Positions 48,729 to 61,000 of a DNA stretch of 64,000 nt are shown in pieces. This DNA comes from Dipylidium caninum (lineage: Eukaryota > Platyhelminthes > Cestoda > Cyclophyllidea > Dipylidiidae): contig QEYB01001654.1 in NCBI GenBank assembly GCA_017562135.1, positions 1 through 64,000 of the forward strand, in the 5' to 3' direction. Numbering within the stretch: the stretch's first letter is position 1; every line of letters starts with the position of its first letter. The notes beneath the pieces were generated by a model. It did not search any database. It saw only the letters and a list, made by a program, of their open reading frames with translations, and was not told where the DNA came from. Both the position numbers and the translations under genes were made by a program.

Positions 48729-50340
48729 ATGGGTACCAAGGGCTCTCTTGTTTATCACCAGTAGTTCCACTACACATCTTCGGTGCGTAGCCTTGTACAA
48801 ATGTGCATGTGTATATTTTTACCCCATGTTTTAAGACTCCAACTATTGGAGCACTGAGTTTCACTATGATCTGTTTTTTTTCTCTTTTTCCCAAATATAA
48901 CTTCCTCTTACTTTTAGAATTGCATTATTATGGATCGGGTGCGTTTCCGCATATAAATGGCTAATAATTTCATTCCATACAATCTAGCAGTTTTTACCCA
49001 ACTCTAACGATCTCACAAGTAATACCCATATGTCGATTTCCGAATGGGAAATAGTATGTAGTACATGATTAGAATATGACGCCATACTCACGAGAAATTG
49101 GCATCTGTGACAAGTTAGCCATTGACGTCACATGGTCGTGATGGATACGCTTTTTGTGGTATTAATTCTTTCTTCGTGTAGAATGCGTCAAATAAGTAGT
49201 GCGAGTTCAAGAAAGTACTGGAAAATTCAGTGTTTTTGGTACATTCACTGACATGAGCGGGATTCCACGACTCCTCATCAAATGAGTTCTCGGGCTCTGA
49301 GCAGAGCTATGCTGTCTTAAACTCCTACTCGAGTACATCCCTTTATTCATGGACTAGAACACTTATTTTGATGCTTCCCCTATTGCAAATAAGTTCGATT
49401 TCTTAAGAAATCTTAATTTTTTTAGCTTTTGAATTGAGTTCTATATCAACAAAGTTTTCCAGTAGGCCATTCTTCAGTGACAACTTTCTGCACGGCTATC
49501 ACACGCACACTTCTCTCGTTAATTGCATATACTGTTGACGGGTGACAAGCATTTATAGAGAAAACATTGTTTTGTTAACCTGAGAAGTGGAGAATTGATA
49601 ACACAACATTCCCCTGAGGCTAACATTGTCGCCGGATGACAAGATTACCCTTCTAGGTTTTCCGTTAACCAGATGAATTTTAAGAATTGACGATGACCCA
49701 AACTACACTTTTTTTCTCTTTGGTTTATAAATAATTCTTAACTCGAAATGTAGCTACCTCTAAAAGGCAACATTGTATCCGAGTTACATTTAAAGATCCT
49801 GATGCGCTTCAGGGTTTTATTTTATTTGGACAGTTTCGTACTAAAAACAGGGTCAAAAATTGCCAGTTTGTGGTTTATTCATCTAAGAATTTGGGATGAA
49901 GATCTCAGCAAAATGAATATTTAAGTGATTGATCAAGTTGGAGAAACAACCTAATTTTATATGATATGCAGAACTAATTAAAAACAAACGATTTTGTTGA
50001 AACCTCTTTTGCACAACAATAGTACTTTTAACAAAGAGCGTGAATTCTCAAAAAAGTCTGTCACGTTATTGCCGTTCGCAGTGCTCATAAGTAAAACCAG
50101 TTATCGGGTATCAATCATAATGATAAAATCAAGCTTCAATCATTACAATTCAATGCTACCATAAGAAAACTTCTTAATCCTACTTTCAAAACCTGCCCTT
50201 TTGAGGACGGTATTAATCCCTCCAAAGTCAACTCAGCACTTTCACACGGAAGGACAGGATCCTGTGGATGATCACAACCAACTTCTTACAAAAATGGTAT
50301 GAAAGCTAGCAAAACAACAATAGATACGGCATATATTTGT
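48729..50340. other. Tail-to-tail gap between ARIH1 and METTL1
   Basis: The 3' ends of both genes point into this 1.6 kb. It should contain both 3' UTRs and poly(A) sites. No coding exon, RNA gene or repeat was recognised. Confidence 0.4.
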
Positions 50341-51545
50341 CTACTCATCCATAGGTGGGGTAGGGATCCTCTCAAATACAGAAATGGTAGCGCCTCGACC
50401 CTCTCTCTTGGCCTTTTGCCCCTCCTCCGTCACCCCCCTAGCTAAGAGGCCTATAGCACCGTCTTCTTCTGTTGCGACCTTCAGAGATTCAGATGACTCG
50501 TTAACAGCAGATAGGGAGAGGTGGTGACATCGACGAAAGAGCGGGTGCTTTTGCATCTTGTCTTCCATCCACTGCGCCAACTCGGGCACATCAGTCATAG
50601 TGTAGATACGACCGCCGGCGCGTATCACGTACGCGTAAACGGTTAAAAGCGCCAGACTGATTATGCGCCATTTGTGCTTATGGCGCTTGAAGTGCGGGTC
50701 GGGGTAAAGGAAGAACATCTTTTCCAGTTGACCCTATAAAAGGTTTGTGGACAAATAGGTGCCGCCCACCAGCAGTACTAAATAAGTAGCATTCTTCACC
50801 ACAAATATTCATAACAGGGGTCTCAAAATTTAAATTAATTTTGATTTGAAAAAAGTTAGACTTTAAGAAATCGAAATTACTCATTTCAGAGCTTTGTTGG
50901 GGTATTGACGAAAATCAGACGTCGGGTACATTATTTTGCCGCAAAATTAATGAATTATTAAAATACGCAGTGTGCAACTAGTTTAACATTTAGAATAAAA
51001 TAGACCCAATCAGCCTCTGAGAACATTAATACGGTTTGATAGCGATGGGGTTTCAATCGAACTCACTTTTTTAAAGAAGTTGGGCAGATACTTCATTACA
51101 TTTGTTCGAATACATGCAATATTGCCGGTATTTTCCAGGATGATTCTGGCGCAGGGCCTCGATCTTAGACTGAACGAAAAGAAGGCGTTACCAGACGGCG
51201 TTCAATAAGTCTAAGATTCGGGAATTTCAACAGGATGTGTCCAACTACCTGTACATAGTCAACGACCTTGAGGCGAATTTCCATGCCAATTATACGCGAA
51301 TCAGGGAAACAAGTAGAAAGACAGAACAGCAAGCCACCATAACCGCATCCAACATCGACCATACTAACAGGTGGATCGTCTTTACCATCGAAAAACTCAT
51401 TCCACTGACAGAGGTCGGGGCGCACAGGATAGGTAAGACAATGGTCTGACCAAGGATTACAGTGAGCCCTCTGACGATACAACCGCTTTTGAGGTAGTTT
51501 CACGACTCCGCTCTTGGCGCCCTTAATTAGTGTATCTTGTTGTGA
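50341..51545 (-). CDS. METTL1: METTL1 tRNA (guanine-N7)-methyltransferase
   Basis: METTL1, with its WD-repeat partner WDR4, methylates G46 of tRNAs using S-adenosylmethionine. Exons are 51545-51249, 51169-51067 and 50733-50341, about 263 residues. The N-terminal [18 protein letters not shown] matches the family signature. The SAM-binding motif is [16 protein letters not shown], followed by [15 protein letters not shown]. Exon 2 carries [10 protein letters not shown] and [17 protein letters not shown]. Exon 3 starts [20 protein letters not shown], then KWRIIS and [13 protein letters not shown]. Exon 2 is 103 nt although both its ends are phase 0; after the GKYR codons the frame must shift by one base to reach NIACIR. 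Exon 1 is open from acceptor GCTTTTAG at 51546 with no in-frame ATG, so a spliced-leader AUG or an unseen exon provides the start. It lies about 0.5 kb downstream of syntaxin-5 in the same orientation. Confidence 0.93.
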
Positions 51546-51555
51546 CTAAAAGCAA
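51546..51555 (-). promoter_or_regulatory. Acceptor opening METTL1, candidate trans-splice site
   Basis: Reading the minus strand, TTTGCTTTTAG ends at 51546 and the coding frame begins at once with TCACAACAAGAT. There is a stop in frame just upstream and no ATG in the METTL1 frame before the conserved domain. Joining to a leader ending in AUG would be in frame. Confidence 0.45.
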
Positions 51556-51983
51556 ATAGAAGTTGGGCAGAAAGAATAGCAGAAGAAAAAAGAATGGCGG
51601 TACAAAGTCAATGACAGGAAAATCGTGTTGATTGGTAGAAAAATTAAGTCGGAAAACCAACACTTTGAACTATAAAAGGTAATTATGGGGTTTGGAAAAA
51701 GGGAACATCCACGCCGACCCAAGGGGCTAAAAGATCGAGATACAGTACATTGCTTATGGCTGTAAAGTTAGGCACCTAGCTCCTCGTTTGAATGAGACTA
51801 CTCAAATACTTACGGCACATGGCCAAAACATATATCAGAGTATTCGCAAACGACGGCGATGAAAAATAACAAGGGGAGGAATTCTGCCTGGCTCTACAAC
51901 GACTTTCGCAGTAAACTCTGTAATCTGAACAGTCAAAATAACTTCTAGATCACGCATAAGGAAAAGGATCAGACAGTAAAGAT

Positions 51984-51989
51984 TTTATT
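51984..51989 (-). terminator. AATAAA poly(A) signal for syntaxin-5
   Basis: AATAAA on the minus strand lies about 73 nt beyond the syntaxin-5 stop codon at 52062, the expected distance for a 3' UTR end. The METTL1 acceptor follows about 440 nt further on. Confidence 0.5.
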
Positions 51990-52061
51990 TAGAGAAAAGT
52001 AAATCACATAATTGGGGATTTAAACGGCTAACACCATCAGCAGTGCTGCAAGGTGTTAAAA

Positions 52062-53788
52062 TCAGTGTTTAAAGAGAGTAAAAAGAAAGAATATGGCAAG
52101 CAGGACGGCGAAAAACTTGAACATAAGAGAACGACGTCCGGAAACATGTCGCATAAACTCGATCAGATTGCCATGAGCCCAATCCACATTTGCAGTAGCA
52201 TCTTCGACATTACCATCAATGCGCATTACCACGTCGGCTTGTTCACGCACCAGAAAAGCAAATTGCTCGTACATTTGTCCTAATTGCACAATGGTTGCTT
52301 CAGTCTGTCGAATTGCCGCTGCTGACACCGACGACGTCGCCTCGCGTTGTCGTACCACCATCTGCTGCTGTTGTTGCGGTTGGATATGCTGAGAATCGGA
52401 GACCAGAGGATCCATGCCGGCCTATTATATTAAAGAATCCGTACTCTTTACCTATTGTTTCTGTGAAGCTAGACTGGGTTCTCCGTAGAAAACCACTATT
52501 TACACTTCGTGAAGCGGAACAAAGCTAGCTAAATCTCCCATGTTGGAGGCTAACGATTTACTAAAGGTGTTTTAGTAGTGTAAATGTCCCATTTTACTGG
52601 CAGTGATTGGGTTAAAGTTTGTTCTAAGTAAATAGCTAATAAAAAACGTGTTGCAATTACCTTCTGTATAATGACGATTGACCACTCAGACAGTCTAATT
52701 TTGACAAACGATAACATGTTTTGCTTTAAAAAGCCCTCAAACACAAGAACGTAAGGAAGTTTAAGAAACACGCTAACATTGTTGATACTATAAAAATAGA
52801 ACTAAGAACATGCCATCTCTTAAATCTATTAACGACTTAAAATGTGAATTCATTAGACTATAGAGCATGTACAGACAGTCATACTACTTCTTATTTGGTA
52901 ATTATGATTACCGCAGCACACTTTATCATAATACAAAGGTCAGCGGATTATTATCATAATTTAAAAGAGATATATAGAAAGAGATCTGGAGGTTATTAAG
53001 AGGAAAACAAATACACAACAAATATAAAAAACTATTCTAGTTTACCAAAAACTGATTATAACCTACAAAACAAAACAAGGTTGGGATAAATCAGCATCAC
53101 TCAAAAAGTCTCCCTTAGAATCAGGGGACAAACATTTTAAATGATTTTTCGTTACCACAAGTCCTTCTCCAAAATGTGACTCAGGTGAACGTTTTGCTCT
53201 GGCTTGTAAACGAAGAACTGAAGATGATACAGTTGTTGGCGGAAGAGGAGAGGGAGCATCAATTCCTGGAGGTTCAAAATAATCATGTGAGAAAAGTGTT
53301 CTGTTAGCTTCCATGAATTCCCCGAGCCGCCGAGATAACTCGGCCAACCGTGCGCACTGCGTGGTTACCAAAGCCTTCACGTGCTTACAGAATTGCGGAT
53401 GGCTTACGAACTCCATCTGTACTTGAGAAGACACTCCAGCCACGTGGTGTAGATTGGTGCTGATTGTGGTCATGTCCGGCTGAAGCTCTTGGACCAATTT
53501 GCAGATGTTGTGTGCTAGCGTGGCATCGGGCGAGCAGGCAGTGGAGAAACGATGTGTTAGACTGACCAACTGATCCATTTTTACTTGGCCTAATGTTAAA
53601 CTGGTCGATACCTGGTTTATGAGCGGAAGGAATTGGGTCTTAAACAAAGTCGAGGCAAAATAGGTATCCACAGCGCCAGGGCGACTTTTTCGGGGTTTGA
53701 GCATGGTGCGGCCAGACATGACTTTTTGGCGAAGCAGCTGAGCACAAAGGAGCAGCTCCGCAGAGCGGTCACAGTAACCAGAAGCCAT
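52062..53788 (-). CDS. STX5: Syntaxin-5-like Qa-SNARE
   Basis: Syntaxin-5 is the Qa-SNARE for ER-Golgi and intra-Golgi vesicle fusion, anchored by a C-terminal membrane helix. Two exons, 53788-53156 and 52421-52062, join in phase 0 (donor GTAACG, acceptor ATAATAG), giving 330 residues (human long form 355). The start ATG gives MASGYCDRSAELL, like the syntaxin-5 DRTxEF box. A helical region (KMDQLVSLTHRFSTAC, then NICKLVQELQ) aligns with the N-terminal three-helix bundle. RLGEFMEANRTLFSHDYF corresponds to the linker. Exon 2 has a glutamine run (QPQQQQQ), then the SNARE motif: ATIVQLGQMYEQFAFLVREQ with the central glutamine in REQ, then RIDGNV. It ends in a membrane anchor (FKFFAVLLAIFFLFTLFKH). 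The SNARE half is clear; the N-terminal half is divergent but fits. STX5 is preferred over STX17, STX16 or plasma-membrane syntaxins by the motif spacing and the short tail after the anchor. Confidence 0.86.
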
Positions 53789-56700
53789 TGACTTTGAAAT
53801 CAAAAAATGTAAGAGCAGGGTGAAACGGTACCAACGTCCGTTAATACCTTTAAAACAAAATATCGGAGGTGTGAATCAATGTCAAGTAAATACACACCGG
53901 GTAGCAGCAAATAGAAAATTGGATTACATCTATAGATTATCGATGAAATGCTACATGCGTCGACCGCGAGGGAAGGGTGCAACAATGCATTATCAAAATT
54001 TAAGGTGAGATGGAAGAGGTAGAAACTAGGTGAGCCACGACCGTTTACCCGATCAAATTGGTGCGTGAGCGTTGGTTTAGTTTAATAAAGGCAGTGAACG
54101 TTAATTTCTCAGCTCTTATGTCAACGACTGTGGGTCAATAATTTTTTTTCGCGTTGCGTGTCGGCGTCGTGACGTGCCCTTTGGCTCCAGTATTGCGGGG
54201 GTTTGAGTGGATTTGTCAACACATATTAACATTTGCTTTATTTAACTACCAATTGTACATTATTTTTTGCTGTTAATATTATTGTAGCGTTTCATACAAC
54301 TGCAGGGCTTAAATGATCATTAAAATAGCATGCTTCAGACTGCGAGAGGCGATTAATTTCACCGGCACTAGAAAACCCGAACGAAGGAACTACTTGTCGA
54401 TTGAGTAATATAATTCATTAAATACGATTCGTGAAATTATAGCGATACCCGCAGCGGTTCAACCGCCTTGAACCGTCGCTAATTCTCCAAATAGCACAAT
54501 CCCAACGCCCGCAACATTGTTGACTTCTTCCCCTTTAATACTATTTTTCGTGCTAGTTTTTTTGGCCTCGGCGTAAATGAAGACCGGTAACTCCATCGAA
54601 ATCCTAACGTGTGATCTGTAATAAGTTGGTCACTGACAATTTAGCCTGAACCAGATTATGGAAATACGCAAGATCGTAAGCTCCACGTTGAATGAAGACC
54701 GATGTAATATGTTCGTTCAAGTTTATTTAGATCTTTTTGACTGTATAGGAGACATATTTCCAACTTTAACATCCCGCCGGGCACAGAGGTAAATTCCCTG
54801 CATTATGTACACCTGTACCGGAAGAATATAAAGGAATTCCGATTCTTAGCCCTATGGGGCATCAAATGATAACATATCATTTAATATGTAAGAAGCAACT
54901 TAATAAAATAATTCACCCGATATCATTAACATCCTGTATCACCTTTGCCTCTCACTTTTTATTTCTTCAAGTAGGATAATACAAGGCCACTTTTGCAGGT
55001 GAAAAATGCTATCATTTTCAAGTAGATTGTAAACTGAATTCCTTGGTTGTTGAATGTTTGCTGCATTCGAACTACTACAGGCAAAATCGCCTCCTGTATG
55101 TTTAATACCATGCTATAAAGACAATTAAAAGTAAATTTGCATCAACATGTGTCTTTAGATGTCCGCAGTTTGCTCATCTGTTCAGAATTGAAAGACTATT
55201 TTAATTCCCGTAGCTTAGAGTTTTCCTACTGTTTAGGGATTTGGAATGCATCCAAACTATTAGATAAAGCTGAATTTGCTTGAATCGAGATGGTTTGAAG
55301 GGGCAGAAGGTCCCCGAGGTTATTCAAACAATTAGACCTACATCGAGCATGTTTTGTGTGACAAACCTGTCGGGATAGTTTGGTAGATGTGGAAGGAATG
55401 GCTTGACATCCCTCGTTGTTCCTGACTCTTTAATCGGCTTTTCTTGTGCATACGTGAGTCTGAGAGAAATAGTTACGACTTCTCCACGAGGTAACACAAA
55501 TAATCATTCACCTGGAATATTTAATATTACAGAATAAATTTCAGCATTCAGGTTTGTTTAAACAATAAGGCTTATCCATTATGTTCTCACAAAAGTAACT
55601 AAAGGCATAAGTAGATAGAGGGCCCTAATCGTTAGTCTCTCTTATCCTGCATTTATTTATGTGCTTACATTTTTGTCCGCACCGACCTTGATGTCACGGC
55701 TAAAAGCACTTGAAGAGACAGGAATTTTGACTTTTACGCCGCAGGGATTTACGTTTACGGAATTGAAATGTTGGAAACTCGATTTTTATGTCGTTGGTCC
55801 AATTTCATTTGGATTTTGACCATAGACATCTGTTAAGGAAGTCGAAGCCTTGTTGTTGGTTACAAATCCCGATGGCGCCTTTTTGGCAATCAGAAAATTC
55901 CGTTAGTCTATAATTATAAATCAAACAATGTTGCTTTTTTTGTCATCGGCAAATGCAAAAAACTATGCAATAGTTGGTGTCGGTGAATGCATAACTCACC
56001 TGTATGCGTTGCACCATTGTTTGCGCACGAGGATTTACGTATTACACCTAATCATCAAAGAAAAAATCTTCGCGAAAAGCAAGCATTTTTATCTTAAAAC
56101 CCCAAATTTATTTGAATGCTAGTCACTTTAACGTTGAAGAATCTCAGCTTCGTCTGTTTTCTTCCTTTGATATTTGGATTTATATGTTGTTGACCTCGCA
56201 GCTATATCCTAACGTAATTACCATTGTTTATTTACAACAGTGAATCCCCAAGCTTTCAACTTAGAGTAAAATGAGATACATGAGGAGACGTATTACAGAT
56301 GAAAAAATGGCCATGCTGAATGTCTAACAATTATGAAAGAATATCCGCAAGGAATGTAATCTTGAATTCTAAGAAAACTTCCAAAATACCCCGTTTTAAT
56401 CCCATTTAACTTAAACAATCAGATAAAACTTCACCGGCTACAGATAGAGGAGTATTTTGTAGAATAATGGAAACCTGATTAACTCTCTGTGCGTGAAGGT
56501 CGTCACAAACTGCTTAAAATTGTATTCTTATTAAGGATTCTACAAGGAAGGACTTTAAGTCCATCTTCCTGTTCATAAAGTTTGTAGTCAGACTGGTACG
56601 AGGTTAAGTACACATCTTTCAGTATATCACTAAAATTTTAGGGGAAAACTTGTAGAACTAATCACGGAGTATCAGCATTTTTAATATATTTAAATGTTGT

Positions 56701-57699
56701 GCAAAGAAAGAACCTACAGCGTTCTGGGATTGTCCAGGAGATCGATACCGGGATTATAGTAGAGGGCAGGCCTAATGTTTTTGGAGTAGGAACTCCATTT
56801 CCGATCTGAAAGCTTTGATTTCCAACCATTACAAGAAGAATCATAAGCTGATTGGTTCATGTTTATGATGATTTTGAACTGATTATTTGCCACAGAGCAT
56901 GTCACAGCTTTTTCCAGTTCTTCTATGAAATTGCATTCGTTACAATTATTTAAACATTTGATAAAATTTTGGTCTGTGAGTAGAGGTTAAGTATGCCAAT
57001 TGCAAAATATAGCATGTATATTTCCACGTCATTTTATTGAAAATGACAATACAAAGGGGCACTGAATGAAGAGCATCACTTTTGGTTGATTATTAGTATT
57101 ACATCGTTAAATCTTTAAGAAAATGATTTTCAATCGTGATTTAACAAATTGGTGGATTCATGGTTAAGCTCGTTGCTGGGACTGGAGCTAGAAAAACAAA
57201 AGACGTTAACAAAAAAAGTCCCACTGTTCACGAGCTTGTCGGCAATTTCTTTATATTTATAGCACTATATAACGAAGTATTAAAATGCTCCTATATCCAC
57301 GACCACTCAAAATGAATTGCCATTCTATCGCTTAATTCATAGGTAACGAAATAATTACAGAGTACGGAATTTTTTATGACTTCTAGCAACTGCCAATGCT
57401 AAAGGGAAATGCCGGGTGACTACGGACGCGAAGTTATACTGGACCTTAATGGACCCACAAACTTGCGGCGTCTAGAAAAAAATTAATAGAATTTGAATTA
57501 TCAAAGCGGCGTTGGCTACTTGGGTAGTGAGGGTATTTCTCGCCATAAAAACTTGTTATGAGCATGCATTTTGTACCGGCAAACGTGCCTGAGTAGTAGG
57601 TCATTTGTCAAATACTCAACGTCAATGGCGGAAAAATGATATCTAATGTACTCAGATGCGTGTTAACCGCTAGAAATCATGTATTAAGACTTTAAAGGC
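53789..57699. other. Stretch with no supportable gene
   Basis: About 3.9 kb between the divergently oriented syntaxin-5 and prominin genes. The syntaxin-5 promoter should lie at its left end. Short open frames at 55928-56122 and 56662-56905 show no motif. Nothing else was recognised. Confidence 0.35.
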
Positions 57700-57713
57700 T
57701 TGGTGAGGCCTTT

Positions 57714-57870
57714 ATGATGCAGCGAATTAGCAAGGTGCATGAAATTCTACGGAAGAATGCAGCCCAATTTCCGCAAGACCCCATGAAATACTTAGTTTAC
57801 CTTAATCATATGGGAGATATGCGTCTACATTCTATACGCACTGTCCAACACGTATTAACTTGGTTATTTT
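57714..57870 (+). other. Possible orphan exon resembling the Elongin A / TFIIS N-terminal domain
   Basis: The frame from ATG 57714 reads ISKVHEILRKNAAQFPQDPM, then KYLVYLNHMGDMRLHSIRTV. This weakly resembles the start of the Elongin A TFIIS-N domain, where helices containing 'NPDPKKLLKYLKKL' precede an 'ILxETGVGKTVNxLRKH' segment. The expected second segment is not found before the prominin start at 58012. It could be a relic or chance similarity. Confidence 0.22.
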
Positions 57871-58011
57871 CGATGAAAAGTAATAAAATAAATATATCAT
57901 TTTCAAGGTCTTAAAGCATGGCGGTAACCTTGTGTCAATTTAATTGGTCAGATCTGTCAACGAATGTGAGTTCGGGCTGGGCCTTATTTTGGTCGACCCT
58001 TTACCGTCAGA

Positions 58012-61000
58012 ATGGCTCTTCTGCATCCTCCCTTCATGTCGAGCTTAGTCATTTTTGCTATGCTTATGCTCCAATGTGCCAATGCAAATAGTACGATCAC
58101 CGCCATACAGCTCCGAAAAAGTGCACAATTTTCATACTTTGGCGCTGCTTCATTCCTGGACTTAATACGGGGGAATGCTTCACGGGAAGCGACTGAGAAC
58201 CTGTTTGAAGTATACCTGGGTAGTCCTATTGGTTTCACATAACCCGCGTCTAGATTCGAAAAATTACCATTTGCTGTCAATTATGCTTACTCCGGTAATT
58301 CCTTTCCGTTCTACATTATACTGATCGCTTGGCCCGGTTCGCATCCTTTCTTTTTCTCCTAGATATTCAAATACTTCCCGGGCTACATGGGTTGTGCAAT
58401 ATTTGGGTTATTATTTGGAATTTTGCTACCCGTTATGGGAGTATTCTTCTGCTGTCTTCGGTGTTGCGGACGTTGCGGCGGCCGTTTGTCTCCAATGGAT
58501 CGCAAAGCCGATCCTTATAGACGTGTTTGTTACACTGTCCTTCTAGCACTCCTCATAACTATCCAGCTGTAAGTATTTGTACTTATATGCCTAGACAAAA
58601 TTGAGCCTTGTTTAAACTGTGGTGTCCTTATGTCTGTCTCTTACAGTAAACTAATAAATGCTTTCGGAACGCTCTTCAAAATTCACTTGTTAACTTTGAG
58701 GTCATAATACTCTGATGATGTTTTAACTTTTGTTTTAGGGTTGCCATAGTGCTTGCTTTCATCAACTACCAGTTGTTTTACGAATCTGTTACGAATAAAG
58801 ACATACATGTCGGAATGCTTCCGCAGTTAACACAAAGTGTTAATGAATTTGAGCTTGGAATCAACGATGTTGTTAGTGTAAGTTACTGTTTATGCTTGAC
58901 GCATACTTCTGAAATTTTCATTAACATGACCATTTGGTCGACAGGCGGCCAAAAATTCATCGGTAGTAAATTTGGCTACTCAAAAAGAACGCTTCGATGC
59001 CGTTTTCGATGGTGAGTTATTGTTGTGAATGCTTCAAATAAGTTATACTTTCATTCAATCAGTTGAATCAGTTCATATACGTGCCTGTACCTCATTTGAC
59101 ATTTCGGAGTTTATTCTCTGTCAAATTTCAACTTCTTCATTTTAGTCGGTTTGAGAGACTTCCAAAAAAACTTCGTTGATAATTCGAGTGCATCAGCCGT
59201 ACTCTCGGCGAAAGAGGAGTTTCAACAGCGTAAGTTTGATTTTTTTATGTATTTATCTTTCACTACTTTTGAAACATTGGACTTTGGACTCTGCATAAGT
59301 ATGGGCTCGTGCATTGTATTTTTACCTGCTTATAGTGTATTCATGCACGTGTTTCTACTTTTAACGTGCATCTAAGAAATGTTTTTTATTTTGCCTGCAG
59401 TGGTCTACAAGTTTCCTGCAGATTCCCCGCATACAACCGCTTTAAGAGATTTTCTGGAGTCTCTTGAGAAAATTTCTTTGGAAATACCCTTCATCCGCAC
59501 CACAATTTCAGACATTCTTAACACTGAGTGTACAGTTAACCAATTAAGTGCTTGTCGGGAGCTTCGCTTCACTACTGACCACGATCTCAAAGTTACTTAT
59601 ACCGCTGATCAGGTAACGCTTTTTCTGCTGAGCATATATTCTCTCTTTTCTCTCCCATTGCTTTGCTTTTCATCACATTGCTTTCGGGTTATCTATTTTG
59701 TGTTGCCTTATTTTCTGATTTTAGTTTCAGTCAGCCGAAATTAATAGCGTCCTGACAAATTTACAATCGGTTCAAGAAAAAGTCAGAGATTTGGACAGTG
59801 TGAGTTTTTTTTAGCGTCCATTAAGTCGCTTTTTATGCATAAAGTGCGTACTGCTTTAGTCACATACGTATTTTCGAGGGCTGGAATGCGAACTTTACGC
59901 GATTATTCATTGTCATAGGATGCGTACTTGTGCTTACGTCTTATTCCGTAAACAACTCCACTTAGAACCACATTTATTATTCATTGCGTTTACTGTTTCC
60001 CACTTTATACTTTATTTTCTTAAAATAACCTTGCTAAAATAAAAGTGGAATGGGCGAAAAAGTTGTTCATTCTCGTTATTTTTGGGCGTATTTACGTTGG
60101 GTAATTCGCGAGTTACTAGCTATATGGCTCCTACAGGCTAAAACGGGAACTAGGCCACATCGTATACCCATAATTTTGTGCTTACTTGAAGTTACTTTTG
60201 AGAGGACGTCTTTTTCAATCTTGCCCCCTGTCTTGAAAACATTCGAATATTTTGTTTATCCACGTATATCGCCATCCGCTTCAAACCATCACGTAGTGCT
60301 GATAATTCTAGTTCAACGTATCTCTGTTACGAATGGAAGAGGATGTCAAAAAGGAGATACAACCAATTCTCGATGGTACGTCACTGTGGATTATATTTAA
60401 ATATCCTCTTTCGCTTCATAGGAACACACAAATTCTCGAAATTGTCATCAGAATGTTTTTATGTATCGTCTTGTCTCCTTTTTCTATAGGTGACGACAAA
60501 GGCTAATGCTCCACATGTGTTATCACTAGAACTAGATTTCCAATTGACGTTGCAGGAAAAAAAGCATAATTGTCGTAAAGTTTTAAATCTACTTGGGTGT
60601 TTTATGTTTCTAGTCAATTTGAACTCAATAGGAGATAGCGACATCAAAGATTTGTTAAAATTCGGTTTTATTTTCATTTAACCAAATAGGGGTTAAACAT
60701 GGTGACTTAGACTTCCTTGTGATTAGACTGCTATAATCACGATGGATTTCGGCGAGGGGCAATGCATGAAGTTGATGGAGTAACCTAACTCTCACTTGAT
60801 CTATCCAAATAATTCCATGATTTTCGTTATTTACATCTGAATTTATGCATGATTGACCAGAGAAATTTCTTGCGTCTCGAGGACATGCAAAACAAGTTTC
60901 GCAAAGCAATGACAAACTATATGAAACTCAATAGTGACCTTGAGGTCATTTGAGAGTAATAACGGAGGCCCTTTGTCTTCCCACTTACTTCACAGTAACG

